Positions 39,619 to 49,954 are shown, counted from the stretch's first letter. The stretch: DNA of 64,000 nt from Actinomycetota bacterium (GCA_020161845.1 JAIUNK010000001.1:124001-188000); one strand, 5' to 3'. The notes: generated by a model from the sequence alone, not told the origin. Translations and numbers: made by a program.

Positions 39619-40818
39619 ATGACCCATCACACGCACGTCATCGTCGGCGCCGGGAGCGCCGGGGCCACCGTGGCCGCCCGGTTGCACCGCGCCGGCTCGA
39701 CCGACATCGCCGTCATCGACCCCTACCCGATGCACTACTACCAGCCTCTGTGGACCCTGGTCGGCGGCGGCCGGGCCCGCCTGGCGGACAGCGAGCGACC
39801 CCGCGAACAGGTGATGCCCCGGGGAGTGCGTTGGATCAAGGACTTCGCGACCGGTGTCGACCCCGAGCGACGTACCGTTGCCCTGCGCGACGGCGGCGAG
39901 GTGAGCTACGGCCAGCTCGTGATGGCCCCCGGCATCCAGCTGGACTGGCACAAGGTGCCGGGCCTGCAGGAGACCATCGGCCGGCACGGCACGTCGAGCA
40001 ACTACCGCTTCGACCTGGCCCCCAAGACCTGGGAGCTGATCCGCGGCACGACGTCCGGGACCGCCGTCTTCTCCATGCCGGCCGGCCCGATCAAGTGCGC
40101 CGGGGCCCCGCAGAAGATCGCCTACCTGGCGGCCGACCACTGGCGCCGTACCGGCGTGCTCGATGACATCGACATCCACCTCGTGCTGCCGACCCCCGGG
40201 ATGTTCGGCATCCCGAAGTTCGCGCAGATCCTCGCCGACACGGCCGCCGACTATGGCATCACCGTGCATCTGTCGTCCGAGGTCAGCGCCGTCGACGGGC
40301 CTGACCGGACCGTCACCATCCGGCACCTGGAGACCGGCGCGACGCAGGATCTGGGCTACACGATGGCGCATCTGGTGCCGCCGCAGTCCGCGCCCGACTG
40401 GGTCAAAGCCTCCCCGCTGGCCGACCCGAATGATCCGAACGGCTACGTGCAGGTCGACAAGCACACCCTGCAGCACGTCCGCTTCCCGGAGGTCTTCGCG
40501 CTCGGCGACGCCGGGTCGACGCCGAACTCCAAGACCGGCGCGGCGGTGCGCCACCAGGCGCCGGTCGTGGTCGCGAACATGAAGGCCGCCTGGCAGGGGC
40601 GGCCGCTGACGGCGTCGTACGACGGGTACGCCAGCTGCCCCCTGACTTTGTCGCAGCGCCGCCTGCTGCTGGCCGAGTTCGACTACTCGATGCAGCCGAC
40701 TCCGAGCAACCCGCTGCCCTGGCCGGACACCACCTCGCCGGTCGTCGACTTCAACCTGTTCAAGAGCGCGGCCCTGCCGGCCATGTATTGGAACCTCATG
40801 CTGCGCGGGCTGGCGTGA
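39619..40818 (+). CDS. Sulfide:quinone reductase-like flavoprotein
   Basis: A 399-residue FAD enzyme of the sulfide:quinone reductase family (eukaryote-like type). The Rossmann start is HVIVGAGSAGATVAAR and the second FAD contact is VFALGDAGS. Two Cys lie where the catalytic pair is expected: Cys160 in GPIKCAGAPQK and Cys340 in YASCPLT. It oxidises H2S to a persulfide and reduces quinone at the membrane; the amphipathic C-terminus (AALPAMYWNLMLRGLA) suits membrane contact. AGGAG lies ahead of the ATG. Neighbouring rhodanese and persulfide-dioxygenase genes support a sulfide-detoxification role. Confidence 0.9.
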   Translation: MTHHTHVIVGAGSAGATVAARLHRAGSTDIAVIDPYPMHYYQPLWTLVGGGRARLADSERPREQVMPRGVRWIKDFATGVDPERRTVALRDGGEVSYGQLVMAPGIQLDWHKVPGLQETIGRHGTSSNYRFDLAPKTWELIRGTTSGTAVFSMPAGPIKCAGAPQKIAYLAADHWRRTGVLDDIDIHLVLPTPGMFGIPKFAQILADTAADYGITVHLSSEVSAVDGPDRTVTIRHLETGATQDLGYTMAHLVPPQSAPDWVKASPLADPNDPNGYVQVDKHTLQHVRFPEVFALGDAGSTPNSKTGAAVRHQAPVVVANMKAAWQGRPLTASYDGYASCPLTLSQRRLLLAEFDYSMQPTPSNPLPWPDTTSPVVDFNLFKSAALPAMYWNLMLRGLA

Positions 40819-40836
40819 CCCGCTAGAACGACGACG

Positions 40837-41523
40837 TCAGCGCACGTCGGAGAGCCAGCGCAGCCACTCTGTGGAGCCCAGCAGTTCCAGGCGGCGCCAC
40901 AGCGGGCTGCCCGGCACGGCCTGGCTGGCGTGCGCGCGGATCGCGACGTACTGGCTTTCCCGGTCGCAGCGCAGCGCGATGTCGAGGTCGTCGTCGGGGT
41001 GGCCGCGGAACGGCCCACCCGGGCCGCCCATCTCGTCGTTGAGCTGATCGGCGACCGCCTGCGGCAGCCCCCAGCCGAGCACCGGCAGCCCCGCCTCGGC
41101 GGCCACCTGGATCGCCGCGGCGGTCGCCGTCTGGTGGTCCAGGTGGCCGGTGATCCCGTCGGGATCGAAGGTCAGCAGGCCGGTCGGCTCCACCCGGGAC
41201 ACCTCGGCGCGCACGGCATCGGCCACCTGCGGCTCGAGATCGGCGAGGCCGCCGTCGGGGAAGTCCAGCAGGGTGGCCCGGGAGATGCCCAGCGCTGCGC
41301 CCGCTTGCTCGAGTTCGCGCTGGCGGATCACCCCAAGGTCGATTGAGGCACCGAGCGTCGACGCTTCCCCATGAGTCAGGCACAGGACGTGGACCGCGGA
41401 GCCGGCGCGAACGAGTGCGTCGATGACCGCGCCCAGGCCGAACGATTCGTCATCCGGGTGGGCCACCACGACCAACGTCCGTGGCCAGCTGGGTAGCGCG
41501 GTGTCGGCCATTGGTGCGGTCAT
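40837..41523 (-). CDS. PIG-L family deacetylase (thiol-cofactor type suspected)
   Basis: A 228-residue PIG-L/LmbE-type zinc deacetylase. The signature AHPDDESFGLG holds the metal ligands, and GHLDHQTA is the later metal/catalytic His motif. Family members include MshB and Mca of mycothiol metabolism and BshB of bacillithiol synthesis. At 228 residues it is shorter than MshB or Mca. Its promoter carries the same ATACCC palindrome as the sulfur operon, so I infer a role with a low-molecular-weight thiol or its persulfide or conjugate. ATG with GGAGG upstream; a GTG one codon earlier is possible. Converges on the SQR-like gene. Confidence 0.88.
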   Translation of the reverse strand: MTAPMADTALPSWPRTLVVVAHPDDESFGLGAVIDALVRAGSAVHVLCLTHGEASTLGASIDLGVIRQRELEQAGAALGISRATLLDFPDGGLADLEPQVADAVRAEVSRVEPTGLLTFDPDGITGHLDHQTATAAAIQVAAEAGLPVLGWGLPQAVADQLNDEMGGPGGPFRGHPDDDLDIALRCDRESQYVAIRAHASQAVPGSPLWRRLELLGSTEWLRWLSDVR

Positions 41524-41558
41524 CACGGCACCTCCTCGACGCAGAGTGAATGCCCCCA

Positions 41559-41587
41559 ATAATACCCCCCGGGGTATTTGCGCACCA
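41559..41587 (-). promoter_or_regulatory. Candidate promoter of PIG-L gene with overlapping operator
   Basis: Minus strand -10 TATTAT and -35 TGGTGC with a 17-bp spacer, 36 bp before the start codon. The operator at 41562-41577 covers the -10 and spacer. Confidence 0.5.
41562..41577. promoter_or_regulatory. CstR/CsoR-type operator 3
   Basis: ATACCCCCCGGGGTAT, sharing the ATACCCC and GGGGTAT ends of operator 1. It overlaps the promoter of the PIG-L gene, tying that gene to the same putative regulon. A weaker fourth site (CCACCCCCGGGGTACT) lies at 41585-41600. Confidence 0.7.
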
Positions 41588-41655
41588 CCCCCGGGGTACT
41601 TCTGCACCAGCCCCTCGTCTACCGCTCGGCATCCGTCGGCCTTTTCCCTGTCCCT

Positions 41656-41720
41656 CGCGACGATCAATACCTGCCGATCGGGCGCGAAAACTGCCGAAAG
41701 CGGGGGTATTGATCGTCGCG
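41656..41720. terminator. 16-bp perfect inverted repeat downstream of tyrosine phenol-lyase
   Basis: Arms CGCGACGATCAATACC and its exact complement enclose a 33-nt loop. It lies 42-106 bp beyond the stop of the phenol-lyase gene on the minus strand and upstream of the PIG-L promoter, so it may separate the two transcripts. Unusually A/T-containing for this region. Confidence 0.5.
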
Positions 41721-41761
41721 GGGGACGCGAACCTCAGGCGAGCCGGGTCAGGCGAGCCGCG

Positions 41762-43237
<1,476 letters not shown>

Positions 43238-43243
43238 TGCAAC

Positions 43244-43268
43244 GCCTAGCAACTAGGCATATTGCCTA
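43244..43268. promoter_or_regulatory. Overlapping palindromic operator upstream of tpl promoter
   Basis: GCCTAGCAACTAGGC overlaps TAGGCATATTGCCTA, giving alternating GCCTA/TAGGC half-sites just upstream of the -35. The position suits an activator, or a repressor bound as two dimers. No regulator gene is adjacent. Confidence 0.6.
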
Positions 43269-43291
43269 GCCAATCGGCGTTCTGTCACGCA

Positions 43292-44575
43292 TCAAGCGCG
43301 CGGCGTGCACAGCTTCGGCTCCTCCCGCATCGCGGGGGAAGCCACCAGCGCGAACACCAACATCGCCGAGACCACCAGCAGCGCCCGCAGGATGCCGACG
43401 TGATCGCCGAGCCAGCCCAGCCCGGGCGGGCCGATCAGGAAGGCGCCGTACGCGATCGTCGACACCACACTCATCCGCGCCGGGGCGCGATCCGGGTCGT
43501 CGGCCGCCGCGCTCATCCCGACCGGGAAGCCGAGCGAGACGCCGAGTCCCCAGATGGCGGCGCCCAGATAGGCCAGCGGCGGCCAGGGCGAGAAGACCAC
43601 CAGCAACGACCCGGCGCCCGCCATCACGAACAGCGTGCGCAGCAGGGGCACCCGGCCGTACCGGTCCAGCAACGGCGCCCCAAACCAGCGTCCGGCCGTC
43701 ATGAACGTCAGGAACGTCGCGAAGCCGAGCACGCCGGCCCAGGCCGGCAGGTGGTAGCCGTCGATGAAGGCCACCGAGACCCAGTCGTTGGCCGCGCCCT
43801 CGGTGAAGGCGGCCACCAGGGTGACCAGACCGATGAGCAGAGTCCGCGGCTCGGCCCACGCCGACCCCGCGCGCTCGCCGGCCCGGCTGACGGCGGGGTC
43901 GGCAAGCGCGGCCGGCTCCGCGCCCGCCGCCGGCTCCGCGCCGCCCCCATCGCGGGGCAGGAAAGCGCGTACGGCGTAGGCGTTGGCCACCCCGAGCAGC
44001 ATCGCCGCCCCGGCGAAGTGCGCCCAGATCGGCACCCGGGCCGCCGTGAGAGCCGTCGCGACCAGCGCGGCGAGCACCGTGCCGAGGCTGAACCCGGCGT
44101 GATAGCGCGGCATGATCGTGCGACCGAGGTGGCGCTCCACCGCAGCGCCCTCGAGGTTCATCGCGACATCCCACAGGCCGATCCCGAGCATCGCGAGGAA
44201 GAGCACCGGCAGCGTGGCCGCCACCGACTGCGCCACCCCGGCGGTCAGGCCGACCCCGAGCAGTGCGGCATGGGTGATGGTGGCCCCGGCCAGGACCGTG
44301 CGGGCCGCGCCGTACGCCGCCACCAGCCGACCGGCGAACGGCAGGCCGACCAGCGAACCCGCCGCACCGATGAGCAGCACGAGACCCAACTCCCCCGGGG
44401 TGAGCCCGAGTACGTCCCGGACCGTGGGAATCCGCCCCGCCCAGGTCGCGAACGTCATCCCGTTGAGCAGGAACACCGCGCTGGCGGCGACCTTGGCCCG
44501 CTCCAGTCGGGCCAGCTCAGGCGGGGTCCCGGCCCGCCGGTCGGAGTCTCGATTCTGGGGTGGCACGTCGCTCAT
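43292..44575 (-). CDS. MFS transporter (YbjJ-like)
   Basis: A 427-residue major-facilitator protein with about twelve hydrophobic segments. The first-helix motif NGMTFATWAGRIPTVRDVLG and later GLWDVAMNLEGAAVER are typical of the YbjJ-like MFS group. The central loop carries an Ala/Glu/Pro repeat (GGGAEPAAGAEPAALADPA). Substrate unknown. It lies upstream of tpl on the same strand, but tpl has its own promoter and operator in the 147-bp gap, so joint expression is only partial at most. It is 34 bp downstream of a small hypothetical gene. Confidence 0.9.
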   Translation of the reverse strand: MSDVPPQNRDSDRRAGTPPELARLERAKVAASAVFLLNGMTFATWAGRIPTVRDVLGLTPGELGLVLLIGAAGSLVGLPFAGRLVAAYGAARTVLAGATITHAALLGVGLTAGVAQSVAATLPVLFLAMLGIGLWDVAMNLEGAAVERHLGRTIMPRYHAGFSLGTVLAALVATALTAARVPIWAHFAGAAMLLGVANAYAVRAFLPRDGGGAEPAAGAEPAALADPAVSRAGERAGSAWAEPRTLLIGLVTLVAAFTEGAANDWVSVAFIDGYHLPAWAGVLGFATFLTFMTAGRWFGAPLLDRYGRVPLLRTLFVMAGAGSLLVVFSPWPPLAYLGAAIWGLGVSLGFPVGMSAAADDPDRAPARMSVVSTIAYGAFLIGPPGLGWLGDHVGILRALLVVSAMLVFALVASPAMREEPKLCTPRA

Positions 44576-44609
44576 CCTCGCGCGTCGCCGGCATCGGTCG
44601 ACCGGCGGG

Positions 44610-44897
44610 TCAGACCATCACCAGGGCCTTGCGGGCCAAGACCTCCCATTGCGAGACGTCGTCGGCCGACACCACCACCCAGTCACCGTGGTCCTGCGCG
44701 GTGACCAGCTCGTCGGCGTGCGCCCGCACGGCGCCCCCGCCGACGGCGCGGAACGCCATCCGTTCGTCGGGGCCCAGCCGGGCGAACGGGACACCCTCCC
44801 GGGTGAGACTCCGGACCCCCTGGTCGTCGCGGGTCTCGGCGACGCCCAGGTCGGCCAGGTCGATGCGAAGCTTGTCGAAGAGCGCCTGAACGTCCAT
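44610..44897 (-). CDS. Small hypothetical protein
   Basis: A 95-residue soluble protein not recognised. It opens with a helix (VQALFDKLRIDLADLG), then apparent strands (VRSLTREGVPFARL, AFRAVGGGAVRAHADE, GDWVVVSADD) and a closing helix (QWEVLARKALVMV). Alternating strands and helices suggest a compact alpha-beta fold. The ATG chosen is followed by the first helix; in-frame ATGs three and four codons upstream are possible. It is divergent from the methionine aminopeptidase and upstream of the MFS gene. Confidence 0.65.
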   Translation of the reverse strand: MDVQALFDKLRIDLADLGVAETRDDQGVRSLTREGVPFARLGPDERMAFRAVGGGAVRAHADELVTAQDHGDWVVVSADDVSQWEVLARKALVMV

Positions 44898-45067
44898 GGG
44901 CCCCATCATGACTGGCGATCCGACCGAGCCGAACCCAGGGGGCGCCCGTGTCGTGCACCGCCCGAAACCGACGGCCGTCGGGTGGGGGCCACCGCGTACG
45001 ACGTACGCTCGTCGCCGAACCACCTTCCAGCGGGCGACCCACCCTCTGCCCCGCGAAAGGACGTGCC

Positions 45068-45838
45068 GTGATCGAGCGCCATTCCCCCGTCGAGATCGAG
45101 CAGATGCGCCCTGCCGGCGTCTTCGTCGCGGCGGTGCTGGCCGACCTGTGCGCCCGGGTACGGGTGGGCACCAATCTGCTCCAGATCGATGCGTGGGCGC
45201 ACGAGGCGATCCGTCGCGCCGGGGCCACGAGCTGCTACATCGACTATCACCCCTCGTTCGGGGGGTCGCCGTTCGGGCACGTCATCTGCACATCGGTCAA
45301 CGACGCGGTGCTGCATGGGCTGCCGCATGACTACGCCCTGGCCGATGGCGACCTGCTCTCGCTGGACTTCGCCGTCTCGATCGATGGGTGGGTGAGCGAT
45401 TCGGCCCGCAGCATCGTGGTCGGCACGCCGCGCACCGAGGACCTGGAACTCATCGCGACCACCGAGCGCGCGCTGGCGGCGGCGATCGAGGTCGCTCGCG
45501 CGGGGAACCGGTTGGGGGACATCTCCGCGGCGATCGGCGCCGTCGCCCGCGATGCGGGCCACCTTGTCAACACCCAGTTCGGCGGCCATGGCGTCGGCCG
45601 GACGATGCACGGCGAGCCGCACGTGCCCAACGACGGGACCGCCGGCCGCGGGCTCACCCTCAAACCCGGCCTGGTCATCGCGATCGAGCCGTGGCTGTTG
45701 CAGACCACCGACCGGATCTACACCGATCCGGACGGCTGGACCCTACGCAGCGCCGACGGCAGCCGCGGCGCGCACTCCGAACACACCATCGCGATCACGG
45801 ACGGCGACCCGATCGTCCTCACGGCCCGCCCGGCGTAG
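45068..45838 (+). CDS. map: Type I methionine aminopeptidase
   Basis: A 256-residue metalloprotease that removes the initiator Met after deformylation. The ligand set is present: the two Asp of SLDFAVSIDGWVSDSA, the His of GGHGVGRTMHGEP, the Glu of VIAIEPWLL and the Glu of HSEHTIAITD. VLHGLPHDYALADGD is also typical. There is no N-terminal zinc-finger or SH3-like extension. GTG start with AAAGGA upstream. The deformylase gene is 9 kb away in a separate unit, so the two steps are not co-transcribed here. It is probably one of several aminopeptidase copies, as is common in actinobacteria. Confidence 0.93.
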   Translation: MIERHSPVEIEQMRPAGVFVAAVLADLCARVRVGTNLLQIDAWAHEAIRRAGATSCYIDYHPSFGGSPFGHVICTSVNDAVLHGLPHDYALADGDLLSLDFAVSIDGWVSDSARSIVVGTPRTEDLELIATTERALAAAIEVARAGNRLGDISAAIGAVARDAGHLVNTQFGGHGVGRTMHGEPHVPNDGTAGRGLTLKPGLVIAIEPWLLQTTDRIYTDPDGWTLRSADGSRGAHSEHTIAITDGDPIVLTARPA

Positions 45839-45871
45839 CGGGGCCACACCGGGCCAGTCGGCCCGCCGCGA

Positions 45872-46528
45872 TCAGGTGGCGTTGTGCGCGACGTCCAGGA
45901 CGAGGCGGGTCTTGCCGGCCTCCTCGACGATCGACACCTTGAAGGGCAGCTGCTCGCGCACCCCGATGCCCAGGGTCGTCATCCCCTCGAAGCTGCCGGC
46001 CCAGGCCACCTGCCGCAACGATGTGTAGCCGGTGACATTGGCCACCTCGGCGGTATTCGCGGGCAGATAGGTGGGCTGCCCCGCGGCGTCGTAGGCCGGC
46101 GCCCCCACGACCAGCGTCAGGAACGCCCCGCCGCGCAGGACCACCGGCTTGCCGGAGCCGTCTTGCCGCACCTGGGCGACATAGCGGGCCTGGTAGCCAG
46201 GCTTCGTCGAGGCGTCCCCCGCGAGGTCGATGACGACCCGGTCGAAGCAGTCCTGCTGACCCGTGCGCACGCCGGTGACCGTCATCCGCGACAGCGCGGT
46301 ATCTCCGGGGGCCGTGGTGGCACCGCCGAACGAGCACGCCGTGCTGGTCTGCGCCGCAGTCGTGGTCGTGGTGGTCGTCGCCGTGGTCGCGGTGGTCGTC
46401 GCCGCCACCGTGGCCGCGGCGTTCTCGCTGTTTGCGCCACCGCAGCCGGCCAGCGCCAACGGCACGCAGGCCATCGCCGCGACGGCGGCGCTCCGGGCGC
46501 CAACGAATCGGCCGAACCTCGTGGTCAT
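45872..46528 (-). CDS. AMIN-like domain lipoprotein
   Basis: A 218-residue exported protein. The signal peptide ends in the lipobox LALAGC (Cys29), followed by a Thr/Ala-rich spacer (TTTATTATTTTTTTAAQTS) that would lift the domain from the membrane. The folded part has DRVVIDLAGDASTKPGYQAR and KPVVLRGGAFLTLVV, the pattern of the actinobacterial AMIN-like domain, which is thought to bind cell-wall or surface partners. The ATG has GGAGG nine bases ahead. It converges on map and is divergent from the photolyase. Confidence 0.85.
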   Translation of the reverse strand: MTTRFGRFVGARSAAVAAMACVPLALAGCGGANSENAAATVAATTTATTATTTTTTTAAQTSTACSFGGATTAPGDTALSRMTVTGVRTGQQDCFDRVVIDLAGDASTKPGYQARYVAQVRQDGSGKPVVLRGGAFLTLVVGAPAYDAAGQPTYLPANTAEVANVTGYTSLRQVAWAGSFEGMTTLGIGVREQLPFKVSIVEEAGKTRLVLDVAHNAT

Positions 46529-46732
46529 CTTGGGGCTCCTCCCGTGGGCGGGGTCCTTAGTCACCCCACACCTCTCTTATCAGCATCGGCTTGACCTGCA
46601 ACGATCGACAAGCATCGGGTCCCGATCGTGACGGCATGGTGACCTAGCGGCCACTGCGCATGCGGGCCTACCACGACATAATCTTTGCACTCGGGTGCGG
46701 CGGGGGCGTGCCAGCCCCCTAAGGTGACGCCC

Positions 46733-48112
46733 ATGCCGTCGATGCTGTGGTTCCGCCGCGACCTGCGGCTTCGCGACCTGCCGGCGCTGGGGGCCGCCGC
46801 CGCTGCGGGGGGCGACGTGGTGCCGCTCGTCGTGCTCGACCCGGCTCTGCTGGCGTCGGCCGGGTCGGTGCGGCAGCGATGCCTGTTCGCGGCCTTGCGG
46901 GCCCTGCACGAATCCTGCGAGGGGCGCCTCGTCGTGCGGACCGGGCGGCCCGACCACGTGCTGCCGGCCGTCGCCGCCGAGTGCGGGGCCACGCAGGTGC
47001 ATGGGAGCGCGGAGAGCACGCCGTACGGTCGGGCCCGCGACGAGCGGGTTCGCGCGGCGCTGGCGGCGCGCGGGGTGGGCTGGGTGGCGACGGGTACGCC
47101 GTACGCGGTAGGCCCCGGGACGCTGGTGACCGGCGGCGGCACCCCGTACCAGGTGTTCACACCGTTTTCGCGGGCCTGGCGCGACCACGGCTGGCCGCAG
47201 CCGGCCCCGGTGCCGCGCGGTCTGAGGTGGGCCACGGGGATCGACAGCGAGGCGCTTCCCGCCGACCCGAACCCCGCCGACCCGAGCGAGCCGGCCCTGC
47301 CGGTGTGCTCCGAGGCGGCGGCGCTGCAGCGGCTGACGGAGTTCGTGGCGGAGGGGCTGCCGACGTACGCGACCGACCGCGACCGTCCCGACCTGCGGGG
47401 CACCAGCGAGCTGTCGATGCATCTGAAGTACGGGACCATTCATCCGCGCACCGTCCTGGCCGCGGTGGCGACGTCCGGGGTGCGTGGCGAGGGGCCGGAG
47501 CGGTTCGTGACGGAGCTGGCGTGGCGCGAGTACTACGCGGACGTCCTGTGGCACCGGCCTGACTCGGCGTGGGCTGACCTGCGGGGATCGCTGGCCGGGA
47601 TGGCCTACGACGACCCGGCGCCGGGGTCCGCGACCGAGGCCGCGGTGAGCGCCTGGCGGGCGGGCCGGACGGGCTTCCCGTTCGTCGACGCGGGGATGCG
47701 GCAGTTGCTGACCGAGGGCTGGATGCACAATCGGGTCCGGATGGTCGTCGCATCGTTCCTGGTCAAGGACCTGCACGTGTGGTGGCCGCACGGCGCGCGG
47801 CATTTCCTCGCGCACCTGCGCGATGGCGACATCGCCAGCAACAACCACGGCTGGCAGTGGGTGGCCGGGACGGGGACGGACGCGGCGCCGTACTTCCGGG
47901 TCTTCAACCCCGTCACGCAGGGGGTGAAGTTCGACCCGGACGGGGACTACGTGCGCCGGTACGTCCCTGAACTGGCTCACCTCGCCGGCCGACGGGCCCA
48001 CGAACCGTGGAAGGCGGCGGACGGTGACGCCGCCGGCTACCCGCAGCGGATCGTCGACCACGGGCAGGAGCGCGAGGAGGCGCTGCGCCGGTACGACGCC
48101 GCCCGGCACTGA
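46733..48112 (+). CDS. phr: Deoxyribodipyrimidine photo-lyase
   Basis: A 459-residue photolyase/cryptochrome-family flavoprotein that repairs UV dimers in light. The N-terminal antenna domain starts MLWFRRDLRLRDLPAL. The FAD domain shows ELAWREYYADVLWH, TGFPFVDAGMRQLLTEGWMH, NRVRMVVASFLVKDL and NNHGWQWVAGTGTDAAPYFR, all conserved in CPD photolyases of class I. Length is normal. AAGGTG precedes the ATG; a second ATG three codons later is possible. It is divergent from the lipoprotein gene. Confidence 0.94.
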   Translation: MPSMLWFRRDLRLRDLPALGAAAAAGGDVVPLVVLDPALLASAGSVRQRCLFAALRALHESCEGRLVVRTGRPDHVLPAVAAECGATQVHGSAESTPYGRARDERVRAALAARGVGWVATGTPYAVGPGTLVTGGGTPYQVFTPFSRAWRDHGWPQPAPVPRGLRWATGIDSEALPADPNPADPSEPALPVCSEAAALQRLTEFVAEGLPTYATDRDRPDLRGTSELSMHLKYGTIHPRTVLAAVATSGVRGEGPERFVTELAWREYYADVLWHRPDSAWADLRGSLAGMAYDDPAPGSATEAAVSAWRAGRTGFPFVDAGMRQLLTEGWMHNRVRMVVASFLVKDLHVWWPHGARHFLAHLRDGDIASNNHGWQWVAGTGTDAAPYFRVFNPVTQGVKFDPDGDYVRRYVPELAHLAGRRAHEPWKAADGDAAGYPQRIVDHGQEREEALRRYDAARH

Positions 48113-48181
48113 CCCTGCGGTCCTGGCCGGTCGGCCCCGCCCGCCGTGGGCCTTCTCGCGGGGTGGTCAGTCAAGAAGCGG

Positions 48182-49954
48182 TCAGAACGGCGGCGGACCG
48201 GGGTCGGGTCGAGGCCCGGGTCTCGTGGCGGGCGTGACGCCTCTGGGGCGATACTCGATCGGCGGGTGGTCATCCAGGGAGGCGGCGACATTGGTCGCTG
48301 CGGTGGCGGCGTCGGACGGCGTGGTGCCGCTGCCGGTCGCGGTGCAGGTGCCCCCAGTTGAGCCGCGGCCGGGGGCCGTCTCGTCGTACTGCATCGGGTA
48401 CGTGGTGTAGCACCGCCCGGTGCCGGTCGCCCAGACGATGGCGCCATCGGGGGTTTGCGTGGTGGCCCACTGTCCGCGGGTCTTATGGCCGTGGGGGCGA
48501 CGCGATTTGGCCGAGAGGTTCGTGGCGCAGGTGGGCCCGGTCGGCCACGGGATGTCATGGTCGACGTCGCAGCGCTCGGCTGGCACGAGACTGCCGGGCG
48601 CGCGGCAGGTGCCGTCTCGGACCTGCAGGGCTTCCCGCAGCCTGGGCGGTGGGGCATAGGAGGTGCTGGACAGCTCGATGGCTTCGCCCGTTACCGGGTC
48701 GGTGACCAGCCGCCGCCAGGTGGATCCGAGGGAGTACGCGAGGTCGCGAAGCACCTCGGCGGACAGCGCAGTGCCGTCGGCAAGCCGGCCCGGCTCGTTG
48801 GACAGCTCCAGGAGAGCGGCGGCGGACAACGTCACGCGGATGAGGGCAGGCGGGAGCCCGCCCGGGAAGTAGCACACCCATTCCGGCGGCTTCGGCACGA
48901 CATCGACAGGGGTGTCGGGGGGCGCCGACGCGTTGGAGCGCGCCGGCCGGACCCGATCGGCGAGATCAGCCTGCTGCGCCGGTTGCGCCGTATTCCTCGT
49001 CGAGGAGAAGGAGGCCCCACCCGTCGTTCGGGTGGGCGCCGCCGCATCCCACGATCGGGACGGCGACGAGGCACCCGGTGTTCGGGATGGGGTGGCCGCG
49101 CCAGACGATCGGGACGGGGCGGCCACATCCTGGGGGCGCTCACCAGGCACCATCCCCGCTGGCACGGGGGTGGCCAGGCCGGGAATGTCCCCGAAGATCA
49201 GCAGGTCCAGGGTGATGTCACTGCGAAGCTGGGCGAGAGTGCGCGCGTCGCCGCGGCCTCGCACCAGCCGAGCCAGGCCATCGAGCCGCTCGATGGCCGC
49301 ACGGATGCGTTCGGCGGACCCCGACACGGTGATCTCGCCGGTCCCATGCGGAGTGAGCGTGGCGCAGGCATCTCGCCGGCCCAGGTCGGCGTCTCGCCGC
49401 TTCTTCGCCTCCACGTGCCGGGCCATCTCCCTGCTGAGCCGGGAGATGAACGTCCCGTACGACAGGGCCGCCCCGTCACGGGTAGCCCGAAACACGGTCT
49501 CCGCGACCTCGTCGGCGACCTGCGCCGGCAGCTCCCGCGTCTCCTCGGCCCAGGACCTCGCCATGGCCCACGTGCACTGCCCGCTGGTCAGGGCGGCTCG
49601 CACCCGCGCCGTACGGGTTCTCGACCAGGAGCCGATCCGGACGCGGCCCACCGCGTCGGCCGTGCCGAGCCCGGTCGCCAGGCGGATCTCGTCGACGACC
49701 GCGGCTTCGGCGCCGGCGAGCTCCCGCTGGATCGTCGTGCGCGCGGCGTCCGGACCCAACTCCTGCAGCACGGCGCCCCTGCGGCGTCGCGCCAATGCGC
49801 CGGCCATCACCGACGAGAGTCCGGCCAAGGCAGCGGCTGCCTGCTCGTAGGCGGTCATCGCGCTCAGCAGTTCATCGTCGGACAGGCTGGGCGCCGAGAG
49901 GTCACTGGGCACGGTGATCACGGCGTACACATCGTCGCGTTCCACCCGCCCCAT
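48182..49954 (-). CDS. DUF222/HNH endonuclease domain protein (13E12 repeat family)
   Basis: A 590-residue protein with the DUF222 domain (about 20-400) and a C-terminal HNH domain (about 440-500: CRAPGSLVPAERCDVDHDIP followed by NLSAKSRRPHGHKT). This is the actinobacterial 13E12 family, found in many divergent copies per genome and suspected to be mobile or intron-like homing nucleases; function unproven. A low-complexity linker of Ser/Arg/Ala/Pro repeats (ATPSRTPGASSPSRSWDAAA) splits the DUF222 part. ATG chosen for GGAGG five bases ahead. A clear promoter lies 42-72 bp upstream in an A+T-richer region, unlike its surroundings. Confidence 0.9.
   Translation of the reverse strand: MGRVERDDVYAVITVPSDLSAPSLSDDELLSAMTAYEQAAAALAGLSSVMAGALARRRRGAVLQELGPDAARTTIQRELAGAEAAVVDEIRLATGLGTADAVGRVRIGSWSRTRTARVRAALTSGQCTWAMARSWAEETRELPAQVADEVAETVFRATRDGAALSYGTFISRLSREMARHVEAKKRRDADLGRRDACATLTPHGTGEITVSGSAERIRAAIERLDGLARLVRGRGDARTLAQLRSDITLDLLIFGDIPGLATPVPAGMVPGERPQDVAAPSRSSGAATPSRTPGASSPSRSWDAAAPTRTTGGASFSSTRNTAQPAQQADLADRVRPARSNASAPPDTPVDVVPKPPEWVCYFPGGLPPALIRVTLSAAALLELSNEPGRLADGTALSAEVLRDLAYSLGSTWRRLVTDPVTGEAIELSSTSYAPPPRLREALQVRDGTCRAPGSLVPAERCDVDHDIPWPTGPTCATNLSAKSRRPHGHKTRGQWATTQTPDGAIVWATGTGRCYTTYPMQYDETAPGRGSTGGTCTATGSGTTPSDAATAATNVAASLDDHPPIEYRPRGVTPATRPGPRPDPGPPPF

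Noticed and set aside
48182-49954. Group II intron or transposase
   Set aside because: The HNH domain belongs to the DUF222/13E12 family; there is no reverse transcriptase, transposase or terminal repeat.
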